Assembly (NCBI GenBank): GCA_977006965.1
Contig: OZ345370.1
Coordinates: forward strand, 620,001-684,000
Reading direction: 5' to 3'
Source of the DNA: Phymatolithon calcareum
Taxonomy: Eukaryota; Rhodophyta; Florideophyceae; Hapalidiales
DNA length: 64,000 nucleotides
In this document: positions 20,848-31,301 of the stretch, one piece after another
Position numbering within the stretch: the stretch's first letter is position 1
Layout: the number at the start of each line of letters is the position of its first letter
Notes under the pieces: model-generated
Seen by the model: only the letters and a program-made list of their open reading frames with translations
What the model was told of the DNA's origin: nothing
The model's database searches: none
Position numbers and translations under genes: made by a program

Positions 20848-20875
20848 TGATCTGGGCAGTGGTATGCGTGGTGGA
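20848..20875 (-). promoter_or_regulatory. conserved upstream block of VBPO1
   Basis: A block reading GGCAGTGGTATGCGTGGTGG on the plus strand recurs about 80 bases upstream of the TATA box in all three copies (33254-33281, and 41658-41685 in variant form), although DNA around it has diverged in copy 3. It is a candidate transcription-factor site. Confidence 0.4.
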
Positions 20876-22309
20876 GTAGCAATAGGAGGAGAAATTAGAG
20901 GGATTGTGCGGGATTGTATATTTTCTGCCAAGGATGACAATGAAGGAGTGCAAAAAAACACGATTCTGCATTGGATGCATGGTACATCGATCGAATTGTT
21001 TTGTACAGCATTCTGCAATTCCTCCGATATGAGGTCAACAGCAGCGTTTCAAGGGGCCAAGGCTGCTGGATACACTGCAACATTTTAATGTTGCTTGTAT
21101 GTAAAAATCCGGTATGCCACTAAAAAGCGAGTCTGAGATTGCCTGGCCACACTTGAGCAACGCTTAGCATTACTCTTCGTCGCTCGTCCATTCTTAGGAT
21201 GTGTTCAAGCCTGGTTACTTCATTGTTTTCCTATAACGACAGAGATTCGACTTTGTGAGAGTGGGACGGTCTCGGTGGGTTATTTTTTGTTCTACGGTTC
21301 GTGAGCTTTATTGAGACGGCTTTGCTCCAATGCCTACGACGTGGCCAAAGTTATTATGCGGAGAAAATCAAGAGAGACCTATATAAGCTCCCAGAATATC
21401 TAGCAAGTTCTGATCGAATCTCGTGAACACCTATTTATGACCATAGCGGTGAACTATAATGCGCGAAAAACTAAACGCGCCAGCAGGCTTGAGGACACTT
21501 TTGTCAGAGTTTTGTATCATCTATGGACAATGGGGGTGATGAGGAACACTCAGCGTTCGAATGAAGATCATACTGGATGAGAAAAATTTTGGATATATAG
21601 AAGTAGGTTTGTTTCTTTGTCAAAAGTAGATATGTTTGTCCCTTCGCCCATAACCCGTAAGGGCTGTCAAGCGACATTTCGAAAGAAAATTCCTGGAAAG
21701 GGGCTAATTTGAATGTCTGGGCGTGGGTAGAACGGACATACAAATAACTCGTTTCCCGCTGAATATTACGCAAGACATCGTGGTTCTGTATCAATGCTTT
21801 GCTGCCCCCAAACGTAATCGCGAAAAGTTTGTCGCGCGAAGTTTTCCCTCAATGGAATGCCAAAGGCATGTGCGATGATTTCCTTCGTAAGACCCCAGCT
21901 ATCCCTGTACTCATAGACTCCATATGGCCTTTTTGTCGGCAATCAAACGAGGAGATATGCTCCTGTGGATCACGTTCCCAGCCTTCTACGAGCCCCTTGC
22001 GGAATGCATCCTAAAGATACAACCGTGGCGCTAGCTCGTTCTCACACTTTCACATACAAAAATTAATACAGTAAAGTAGAATATTATTGAACTACATTAC
22101 TGGATACATTGGAGCCGTTTGGACCGTAATGTATATCAATAATTTCAACACCTTTTTTGTATCTACTGTACTTACGGTCCTCGCATGTTCAGAATGCGGC
22201 AGTGATATATTCGTTCGAAGCTCTTTGCAGGTGCAGCATGAGATGCCGCAGTCCCCCTCGCATGCATCACAGCATTAGAGCATGACGTCACTCGAGTCAT
22301 CAACGTTAT

Positions 22310-22440
22310 ATAAGGCAATTCTGATTAAGTCCAGGGAATACTTTCAATGCTAGTAGATTACATGCTTAGAAAAGTATCGACTTTTCTCAAGTTGGGACTC
22401 ATTTTACATTCTCAACAAAGCCACTTAATTACGACACAGC
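22310..22440 (+). repeat. 3' end of a dispersed repeat, copy A
   Basis: GCCACTTAATTACGA preceded by a GTATCGACTTTTCTCAAGTT-type segment. The same ~120-base end occurs at about 25440-25535, 34640-34745 (weak) and 43755-43855, with the common end ATAAATCCACTTAATTACGA in two of them. At 43.7 kb it directly follows an ORF of the WF-G-FP family, so it is probably that repeat's 3' untranslated end. Confidence 0.6.
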
Positions 22441-22827
22441 GTTGGGAGCTACAAATTTAATACTCGTCACCGAGGAAAACGATTGCAGATCCAAGGATAG
22501 TTCGGCACTGGAGAAGGTTACTGAAGCTATGCCCGTAAGAGACATGGGAGGTCCGCTGCCAATACTCGCACTCGAATTTAGGAGGAAGACTATCCAAGAT
22601 TGTAATGGAGCAGAGAGTCTGTCCCTTGCGCGGCCATTTATCACGTCTTCGATGGCATCTTTCCCACATTGGCCGGTGGGTTCGATAAGGGTGGAGGTGC
22701 TCATGGGAGGGAACATTCCAAATGACCACTTGATGGCAAGCGTTCTATGTCTTCTTGAATTGAAGAGAATGTGCGGGGGTAACGACACTTTCGCTTGCGG
22801 TATAGGTCGTTTTTTCGACTTTTTCAC
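22429..22827 (-). CDS. WF-G-FP family protein fragment
   Basis: The first part (RHRTLAIKWSFGMFPP...LIEPTGQCGKDAI) resembles ORFs at 24.5, 25.2, 34.4 and 43.2 kb that share R-x-R-x-L...WF-x-G-x-FP...LIE-x-x-G. It lies on the minus strand although the plus-strand DNA of the same interval also matches the 34.3 kb copy, so the locus is rearranged. Function unknown. Confidence 0.3.
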   Translation of the reverse strand: MKKSKKRPIPQAKVSLPPHILFNSRRHRTLAIKWSFGMFPPMSTSTLIEPTGQCGKDAIEDVINGRARDRLSAPLQSWIVFLLNSSASIGSGPPMSLTGIASVTFSSAELSLDLQSFSSVTSIKFVAPNAVS

Positions 22828-22960
22828 ATCTTGTGCCGCCTCCAGTATCTTGTTTCTTTGGTATTTCTTGATGTTTGTCTTAGCTGTCGTTTCGTTTGCA
22901 GCTTCACACAGGAAGCCATTCCCTCTCGCGTGGACAATATCTCTCTCCGCTTCTTGACGT

Positions 22961-24540
22961 TTGAGATTTGAGTAGCACAGTGTGGTGCCTCGCGGGTCAG
23001 CACGATCGAAGCGCTAGCGGTGAGGGAAAAACGATTTCCAGCCGAGGGGCTGGAAAGGAAAATATTGGCGATGTCGCAAAGGGAGCTGTGCTGCTCTCGC
23101 TAGTGCGATACCTTTTTTGTTCTACCTGCAAGCCGCGCTTCTCCTAAGTACGTCTACTCTGTGGGGCGCGCAGTCAGCTTGTTCAGGGAGCGAGGCAACC
23201 CATCGGCGCGATGACTCGTCCCTCGGACGAGAGATCATCTAGCAGCTTCGATCAGCACATGTCATAAAGTACTCTAACATTAGCGCGGCACTGTAACCGG
23301 CGCAGGGTAGTGAGAAAATATGGCATACGTAAATGGCGCTCGCACGACCACGGGTCGGAGCACCTCACCTTTCGGAACGTGTAGATCGAAAACTCTAACA
23401 CATGCGTACTGTACTGTTAATCGCCACACGGCGATTAACGCATTACAGACAATGAAGGCTAAGGCTTAGCGCGTTACAACTGTTCGGTTTACGTACGATT
23501 GGGCAAACTCGACGATAGCAGAGCCGACGTTCAAATGATATGGCAAAAGAGCGAGGGGATAGAAACAAGGCCGTCGAAACGATCTCGCCGGGAAGAACGG
23601 GAAAAAAGAAGATAGTTGCTCAATGCTAATCCACTCATCAGCGAAAACAACGATACACAGCGCACTCAAGATAAGTAACACTAGGCGTCGCCATGGCGCT
23701 GACCGTGTGTGCGTGGTTCCTGTGAGTGTTGGAATCGAGAAGAAGGTTTACTTGGTCGTTGATCGATATCGACGGTCCATCGTAGATACTCGATGGTAGA
23801 CAGTCGATGGATGATACTTGTTAGTCAATTCTCCATGGCCTCACCTTCTGAGGTTGGTCGAAGAGCCTAAGTACTAAACAGAGACAACACACTAGATTGA
23901 AGATAACCCACCATGGGCAGGCAAGCGGACAGCCATATGAGAAGGTCAGATAGCTTACCAAACTAACACGGCCCACGGTAAGCTATGGAGAATGTATAGT
24001 CTACCAGTCGGTAATCTTGCGGCGACGAGGAACGAGAAAGGACAGTAACACTAGCGAGACGGAACTCGAATCTGGCACAAGAACAGTCCGCACATGAGGA
24101 GCACCTCCACTATAGCCACTTGAGAGAAGCATCGGTATTGAAGAGGCGATCAGGACGTTATAGGTATTCGTCCTGTGATCTCTTCTGTGGTTTTAATGGA
24201 CGGTGTCGGTGCTGACACGCAAGCAAACGAGGTGGGTTGAGAGAAAACTAGTAACGCTTTCCGAAAGGCAGGCCTTGGAAGACTCTGCCATCGGTGTTTT
24301 GCTGTAGTTAACTCTGCCTTCACTTTATTCTCAGCAAAACCTATTATGTAGTAAATCGGAACTCTCCTAGAGTGGGTAAAAATAGCACAACCTAAAACAA
24401 GCATGACCCAAGCCTTTGAATTTGAATTGAGTCAAATAAGAATACGCAATGTGAGCTAGTGACTTGACAACCCGAACGAGCACATCTTGAACGATAATAC
24501 GTAAATGCGTAAAGCGCGGCAATCTAGGTAGTGCTGGGTG
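22961..24540. other. no supported gene
   Basis: About 1.6 kb without a convincing coding frame. It contains a perfect 10-bp-arm hairpin at 23416-23439 and a run of TCGATGG/CCATCGA words at about 23770-23815. Nothing else stands out. Confidence 0.4.
23416..23439. repeat. perfect hairpin, 10-bp arms and 4-base loop
   Basis: GTTAATCGCC and GGCGATTAAC are separated by ACAC. There is no T-run on either side. Function unknown. Confidence 0.8.
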
Positions 24541-24547
24541 TCGGAGA

Positions 24548-24874
24548 TTGAGCTGGATAGACTTACAGCCTGATCTGGCAATAGGCTTCACACGACAAGC
24601 AGGCCAGGAAATGTCCATCAACTGCAGACCAGTGACGGAGGAGTTTGGCAAACAGAATCCCGCAATCTGCAGAAGTCTACACCGAAATCTATGCGCCCAA
24701 TGGTTCCTGGGAAGATTCCAACGAAATCCATCGCAAGTGGAAGAAAGGATCGGTCGCCGGGGGAAATGGTGTACATCTACGATGAAGAGTATAATGCTAA
24801 ATCCCGTGTGGACAAGCGACGAAGAAAGAAGAGTAGCCGGAGCTATTAACATAATCCTGGACCACACAGAATAA
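24548..24874 (+). CDS. WF-G-FP family protein, diverged copy
   Basis: 108 codons with LCAQWFLGRFQRNPSQVEER followed by a tail VAGAINIILDH, matching CATWFVGQFPRNSPKLIEE ... VAQAIDAILSN of the 43.2 kb copy. Only this C-terminal part remains. No known domain; likely encoded by a dispersed mobile repeat. Confidence 0.4.
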   Translation: MSWIDLQPDLAIGFTRQAGQEMSINCRPVTEEFGKQNPAICRSLHRNLCAQWFLGRFQRNPSQVEERIGRRGKWCTSTMKSIMLNPVWTSDEERRVAGAINIILDHTE

Positions 24875-25194
24875 GCTCAAGGAAGTAGACACCAAGGCGC
24901 CATTTAACCTCCAGTTGGATAGTCAGTCACCTTTACAAAGAACTAAGTACTTCTACGTCCAGATTATGAGCATAGGCTTGGTAGTCCTAACTCATATCCA
25001 TCCATCCATCTTCTTTTACAAAGAGGAAAACACTAAATAACAATGCAACAGATTTGTTAACCGAAGCGAAAAACATAGCATGGATACAAGAGAGACACGA
25101 TGCCCTTGTGGCCCTACTGATCACATACTATAGGCATCTTGAGGATCGCGATCCAATTTCCGTAGGAAACCAAGTTCTTCAAAAATAACTTACC

Positions 25195-25400
25195 GCACCA
25201 AGCAGTAAGACTGAAAGAGAGCAGACTCAGAATCTTCTGCGCAAGATGGTTTGTCGGACATTTCCCAATGAACCCAACAAAACTGATTGAACGAATTGGA
25301 AGTCAAGGACCAAGTGCAGTGGGAACACTAGACCGTATCATGAAGAAACATAGGCGAAACCCCGGCAAAGCAAAGATATTTCCCAGGCTACTGTTATAAT
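25195..25400 (+). pseudogene. WF-G-FP family fragment
   Basis: In the frame RLKESRLRIFCARWFVGHFP, then NPTKLIERIGSQG, the 60-odd residues match the 43.2 kb protein closely. The DNA just upstream (CTTACCGCACCAAGCAGT) is almost identical to that copy. The shared 3' end follows at about 25440-25535. No start codon or upstream part is visible. Confidence 0.5.
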
Positions 25401-26323
25401 CCTATGTTTCTCTGACTGCAATAATCAAAACTATTCGATGGTAGTAGACCACATACGGTGGAAAGGTACCGACTTTCTTCAAGTTGGGACAAAGTGTACC
25501 TTCTCAATAAATCCACTTAATTACGATCCTGCTTGCGTAGGTACAGACTCGAGAGGAATAAAGCGTTTTCTGCATGCGGCCAGCTACAGAACAGCAGTCG
25601 TGAAAGCGTCAAAAAACCGACCAGGGTTAATTTTGATGGATTGGTCTCCCAAGAATCTTAGTTTCCAAACGAAAGGGGATATTTGATGATTTTATTCTGA
25701 GAGCTCCCAAAGCCTCATCATGGAGTAACAGGGCAGCTCTTGCGATATTCTCTAAGATAAAGTCCTGTGGCTACTCAACACGTTCTTGATTCGTAATTAT
25801 CTCCCAACAAGAGCTCCTGTGAGTCTCTTGCACTCAAACTCAATTTCTGTACTCATCTTCGACAACGCTAGAGTACGTTGTAAGGCTAGTTCGATCACCG
25901 CGGTAATCCCGCAGTAGGCAACCAATACTGATGTTCTCCAAAGGGGTGCTCGGTTGAATGTCAACCTTAGGCACCTTAAACGCGTTGTTCTTTCTCCTAT
26001 GTAAAAGATCCCTGGTAGCATGCCTTCAGTAGGAATCTTCATTGATCTGCCTTCTTCTTCCTTTTCCCATACCTTAATTGTTTCTTCTCTACTCTCTTCT
26101 TCATGATAGATCCCTCCTGGGTTTTCTGAAGGGCTTGTCGCAAGTCTTCATAAATCTTGAGATATTCAATATCCTACATTGCTTCCTTCATGTCTTCACC
26201 TCTTCCAAAGTACTCTTCTGTTTCTTCAAGCCGCTTTTTGTGTCTTAAGAGGCTTAATGCAAACCTTTCTGCTCGATGACGCCTCCCCATCTTTGGTGGT
26301 CCCAGTCGGCACAGAACTCGCAT

Positions 26324-26635
26324 TCAGTCCCGGCGGTGTTCGGCATATTTTCCGAAAACATTCTTGTAGAACAAGCCCTCTGCCGACTCGATTGCCGAGA
26401 GCAATCGATTTGTCATTGGAGTCACGTGTAGCGCATACTCCCATTTCGGAATAATTAGCGACTTAAAGATTCCAAACGAAAGATTCTGGTGGGGGGAGGC
26501 CGAGTTTTTCGCGAGTTGCTTAAATATATGACTGAGATCTACTTTGGGCCACCGAGAGACTACCAAAAAAGAATCTAGTGACTCAAGTTCAGAACAGTTT
26601 TGAGGACAGGATTTCGAGCCGTAATCCATGGCCAA
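26324..26635 (-). pseudogene. distal fragment of a LINE reverse-transcriptase ORF
   Basis: FKSLIIPKWEYALHVTPMTNR followed by LLSAIESAEGL resembles the thumb/post-RT segment of non-LTR elements (a short arm after the catalytic domain with P-x-x-EYA). A near-copy, FKSLILPKWEYAIHLTRITK, occurs on the plus strand at 52.77 kb. No catalytic motif is present. Confidence 0.5.
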
Positions 26636-26949
26636 GACGTTCGATAACAGAGCAGTCTATACGGGCACTCTCATCCAAGCTCATCCGAAGATATCTTTGT
26701 ACGTAATCTCAACTGGTCTGCATAACCCTCCCCCGTTCCGAAGGTCGCTTCCCGTGTCTGTTCTTTCACAAACAAGTCTTTGAAAAAGGAGCAAATGAAT
26801 GCAACACATGAGGGACTGGAGCACGTCCACCTTGGATCTGAAATCCTTGGGCACACTTGAGACTTCAAATTTTGGAGTAATGCAGTCGACAGATGGCTAT
26901 CCCTTAGTTCCTGTCTCGCTGTGGGACTGCTGGAGGAGAAACCTGAAAT

Positions 26950-28750
26950 AGAGAAAAAGCCAAAATACGAAGGTAAAGCCGAAGACCTTCACTACTCAGA
27001 AAGGGATATTTCGTACATGAAACAACACGATCTGCTCAGCGAGCAGGCAGAACAGGCTGAATGAGGGAAGGCGACGCCCAAGGAAGAGAAGCTCCGTTTT
27101 AGCAAAGCCTGGGGACAAGCAGAGGATGGATTAAAGCGAAAAATCCCAGTGGACATCAAAGAACGCGTTACCCCGACCACGTTGAGTTTAGCGCGACTCC
27201 ACAACTCATGAAGGTGCCTTTCTGATGTGGTAGTATCGGGACAGCGACCTTGGAGCATCAGAACGAAGAAGTCAAGTGGTGAGAATGATCGAGACTCGTT
27301 ATGCGTTTTAATTGTTGTACAGAACTATGGTTATCTGAATGCAGGTGCGAGCTGGGAACCACCCTCAAGTCTGAGCGCGTGGGACAGCGAAGCACTGAAG
27401 TATGCCGTGGGCAAAAACTCCTGCTCGTGAGACATCCTCTGATGAAGCACGCCAGTTGTATGCATAGGCAAGGGTTTTGGTTCTTGCATGTTACAAGCCC
27501 TATAAGTAGAGGAGCATTGTAGTGCTAAAGTAAAGTTGGCAGCACTTCTACGATTTACAACCTGCGCATAAGGACGAAACGCAACAGACCGTGCCACTCA
27601 AATCGCGAAAACACAGAATTCTGGCACTGAAATGGTACTTCGGATACTTCCCCCACGGAACCCCTCTTCCCATATAGAGCATTTCTCTGCTGTTGATGAG
27701 AAGAGCCTCGAGACCCTACTACGCCACCTTACAGGACCACAACTCAACGGAAAGACCGAGGACGAGACAATACGGGCGATAGACAAACTGTTAGAACTTG
27801 AGATTAATGACAGCAGACAGTATACTTTAATGCGATATTCTTAGACAATGTGACAGTAGTACACGGGAAACTGCTCTGGTCTTGGCGACTCTGGCGTTGA
27901 GGGCCTCTAAAAATAAAAACCTACAATTTCCCCATTAAGGGAAGAGACATCATGAAGGAATGAAACGTATATAGTCTGCTGTGACAAGACAGTGCTCTGA
28001 TGCACTGAAATATCTTAACTTCAGATTTTGATATGGCGTTGTTCCGGGTGATGAATTAGAAATGCGCACGTTCCTCTTTTCCTGTCGGTCGAAAAACGAT
28101 CCGATTCCATCCGGAACAAAAGAAATGGTTCCACGATCTGCCATGCGAGGAGTAAACGGTGGGCATCAGAGGACTGTTCTCAGCGCAGGAAACAGTGGTG
28201 CACAGGACAGAGGGGCTCTGAATTCACTTTGAGCGTCATGAGCTGAAAAATTTGCCGGGCCAAACCATACGTATCAGGAGCGCCGTGGTTGAATGACTGT
28301 AAACACTCGGGAGGCGCGGTACAGTATCACATTGAAGCTATTTTTCGAACAGCACAAATCGGCCTCGTGTCCTATTGCAGTCCCGTCCTCCTTATGATCA
28401 TATTTATCCTCTCATCAAAAACTCTGGACGTCTTGAATTATGATTCAAAATTATTATCGTCGTATCCAATGAGAATCTAAGTTCTGCCGCGCGATAGTCA
28501 TGTTCGAGCATGTAAGGATGTCCAATCGAGTAGTGTTCGAATTGAGCGATTGAAGATTGAAAATAATGCCTTCAATGAAAACTGAAGAAGAAGTCAGTGG
28601 AACTTCATTCATGCCGACGTGCGTCGTCAGCACGTATGGATCTTGTGAATTTTGAAGTGGGCTGCTGCCACTGAACTCCTAATCGTCAAAATTGAAGTTT
28701 GAGAATATTTGTGTATTCGAATTTGCATGTGGAGCTGCATTGCCGGGAAC
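26950..28750. other. no supported gene; unit-homologous DNA
   Basis: Short frames only. From about 27975 the sequence parallels 12765-14250 of unit 1 (without the pogo-like element) and 36950-38000 of unit 3. The frame at 27632-27844 (HLTGPQLNGKTEDETIRAID) has a diverged relative at about 36060-36190, but no family is recognised. Confidence 0.4.
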
Positions 28751-29183
28751 TACAGTAATAGACTTATTTGTTCACTCTGCGGATCTCCATACTGTACGTT
28801 GAAATTGATGAAGAGTGTTTTCCATTTCCGGTAGCGTCCCCGCAATTGTGGAAGTACAGGTCCCTCGTTAATTTTACAGTGGCGCCACACATATTTGCGT
28901 TCTCCTTGGCTCCGTAATTCAGGAGCTGACCAATGCCTGTCAGATCTCTACCTAATGGTGTACTGTATACTACAGTATAGTAGAGAAACCAAGCCCCACT
29001 CGAGACACGATGACAACTTTTTGAAAATTCAATTGGGCTCATCCGTTTCAAAAAAAGGTATGTCATGAATGAGAAGCCCATATGGGTACTCTCCTTGACA
29101 TAATTTAATGAGGAAATTCTCTACGTAGACCGAAAAAGTGAGGACAGTTCACTAAAATCGGCACTCCTTGCCAAAATCTCTAC

Positions 29184-29474
29184 TTGCTATTATATGCGCT
29201 GGCAAACCCTAGATGCAAGCGCGCGGCGCCAGTACAAAAGCTGCTTGTGGAGCAGGACGTAATCGAAAGTGGCGCGCTGAGCTGTGTTGTTCGCGGCAAA
29301 GTGACACCATTTGAAGTGACAGTTAAGAGCGACTACCGCGCCACTTTGAAGAGCACCAGCGGCCATGTAGTCACGATGTTGCTGCACTATTGTACGCTTC
29401 TAGACGCTTGGCGAAGCATGGATTCGCGTTCGACCCGTGGAACAAGCACTGGTTCGGGGACTTATGGCAACTGA
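29184..29474 (+). pseudogene. possible transposase tail upstream of a zinc knuckle
   Basis: A 96-codon frame (ESGALSCVVRGKVTPFEVTV) is followed in another frame by KHGFAFDPWNKHWF and then the CCHC ORF. The order, a beta-rich segment, a Trp motif and then a CCHC knuckle, resembles the SWIM/knuckle end of MULE/FAR1-type transposases. The resemblance is weak and the frame is broken. Confidence 0.25.
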
Positions 29475-29512
29475 GAACGTAGGCCAAGCAACATGAGAGC
29501 AGTACCACGCGT

Positions 29513-29821
29513 GTGACAGTCACTGGTGACCAGATAATACAGGTTGATTTGGTGCCGCTTGTCTTTCTCGCTAATCCGGGCCGCAAGCGCAAGAAGCCCT
29601 ACTTGCGGTCCGAAATGAGGGCCCGTCACTGCTTCTCGTGCGGAAACACCGGTCACTTTTCACAGGCATGCTGTAGGCCGAACATCCACAACATTGTAGA
29701 GGCGAAGCGAAAACACATCGATAAAGCGTCTCAGTCCATGGTAATCGACCTCAACGCCTACGACGACGAATATGCTTCTTGCGACGAGGAGATAGAGCAG
29801 AGAGCGTGGAGCACGAAATAA
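29513..29821 (+). CDS. CCHC zinc-knuckle fragment
   Basis: The knuckle CFSCGNTGHFSQAC has exact C-x2-C-x4-H-x4-C spacing and is preceded by a basic GRKRKKPYLRSE segment, a combination common at the end of MULE-type transposases and in Gag-like proteins. The tail is acidic. The start is not an ATG in a good position, so it is likely the 3' end of a longer, broken frame. No equivalent is seen at this place in unit 1 or 3. Confidence 0.45.
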   Translation: MTVTGDQIIQVDLVPLVFLANPGRKRKKPYLRSEMRARHCFSCGNTGHFSQACCRPNIHNIVEAKRKHIDKASQSMVIDLNAYDDEYASCDEEIEQRAWSTK

Positions 29822-30425
29822 ATTTTATTTTTTGACAACTTTCCCCACAGTTGTGCAAATGTACCTGGAAGGCTTCCGCAAAGTGAAAGGACTGCTCTTC
29901 TCTTATGTCTGGTATTTTCTCTGAGCACCTAGAATATCCTCGATAATTCAGTTTACTGGCGCATGGAGTGCTCTAAGTGTCATAATAGATTAGCAGTAGT
30001 TTTGGCAAGGGGTTGCGATTTAGCGAACTTTCCCCACTTTTTCGGTCCATGTTTCAAACTTCCTCAAAATTTTATTATGACTCCTTGTTTTGTGCTTATA
30101 CGTTTATTTTCATCCTTATTGATAGACAAACCAAGCACATTTTTACAGCATTCTGCCTCATCGGAAAAACCAGATTGATCCCCAAAACATTAGACAAATT
30201 CGGAAATGACCGAAAAAGCTTGGTCCGACTGCACACCCGCATCGGTCTTTATCTTTGATCCAGTCTATCCACAAAGCCCTTTCTAGCGCTTACCGCTTGT
30301 CCAGATGAAAACCAGTTCGACTGCGCACTGAAAACTGCAAGCGCCATGAGGCGACATGAAATGAAAATCTGTTTCATGGAAGGAACCCATTCTGTTTTCT
30401 AACCATTCCCCGACTTGCCTCTATC

Positions 30426-31069
30426 TCACTTTTCGTCACCGTCCTTAAAAGCTTTTATAATATCAGAAAAGGTTAGTTTCGGTATTATTGTGTTTCGTAC
30501 TTTTATAGAGTCCCGGTTGCCGAATAATGACTTCATGCCCACGTTTCTGTAGGAGTTTTTATAATCATTTTTGTCCATATATATCTTTACTTTGTAAACC
30601 ATATCTTCCAGGGTGCACGCCACATGATCTCCTGGGGTTGTTTTCGACTTTGAAAAAAGAATCTTTATAAAACCGCTATTCCAACGTACGCGTTTCTCGC
30701 GATTTCTGAATATACATCGCGTTGTCCCTAAGTCTGTGACATCAGCAAAGAGACTTGCACCCTTCTTCACGCCAATACGGAAAGTTAGAGCGTGGAATAT
30801 GTATTGTATTGTATTCTGTATTTCCGCCCAATTGAGGTTCCCAGCGTTTGTGGAGAAGCCAAACTTTCGAGGGCCTTCCCTGTCTCCTGGACCTTCCGCT
30901 GGAGCGTGGAATTGAATTTCGCTTGCTTAGATTCCCTTTCTGTCGAAGGCCCGTAGAAAAATGATGTCCAATATGTTCCCAACAGGGGATGAGGATCGCG
31001 TCTATGTATGTAGTGCGAATAATGGATACTTGGTTTGTTGTTAGTTGGCTCACAATGTGAACCTGTCAC
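30426..31069 (-). pseudogene. small gene or remnant downstream of VBPO2 (family X)
   Basis: This is the best preserved of the three. A 114-codon frame ends IPKLTFSDIIKAFKDGDEK, matching LLTFSEVVKRF downstream of VBPO1. An upstream frame has STERESKQAKFNSTLQRKVQ, matching TKLREKRESKQRIFNFTLQL of unit 1. The middle (GFIKILFSKSK...VACTLEDMVY) matches GFKYFLVSNS...VVCTVDDIFY in unit 3. Conservation over three units suggests a former multi-exon gene on the same strand as VBPO. No domain is recognised. Confidence 0.35.
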
Positions 31070-31301
31070 TCGTTTGCATTCATAGAATAGAATAAAAGTT
31101 AACTTTTACTCCTTTATCAGCGAAACATAAGAAAGTGCGAATTGCCTATCGACGAGGAAAAGACTGGAGATGAATGAAAAAACATGATGAATCTTAACTT
31201 CCTGCACAAGAGAGCACCTCTGAAAGAATAAATTTGTTGGGAAGCTGATTGACCAATGTTAACAACCGTTCAGTGGAACCTCATTAAATGATTTGTTCCT
31301 T

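Larger units (their letters stand above)
12740..22960. repeat. tandem array unit 1
   Basis: This unit carries VBPO1. Its flanks are recognisably homologous, in the same order, to units 2 and 3: a block starting GACAAGGCAGTGCTCTGATG (12770), a block with CAATTGGGCTCATCCGTTTC (17198), VBPO, and a downstream block with a small-protein remnant. It contains a pogo-like and a hAT insertion absent from the other units. The boundaries are approximate. Confidence 0.65.

Noticed and set aside
22442-22957. 171-codon plus-strand frame
   Set aside because: The minus-strand frame over the same DNA matches the WF-G-FP family better. The plus-frame tail is hydrophobic and unlike any relative.
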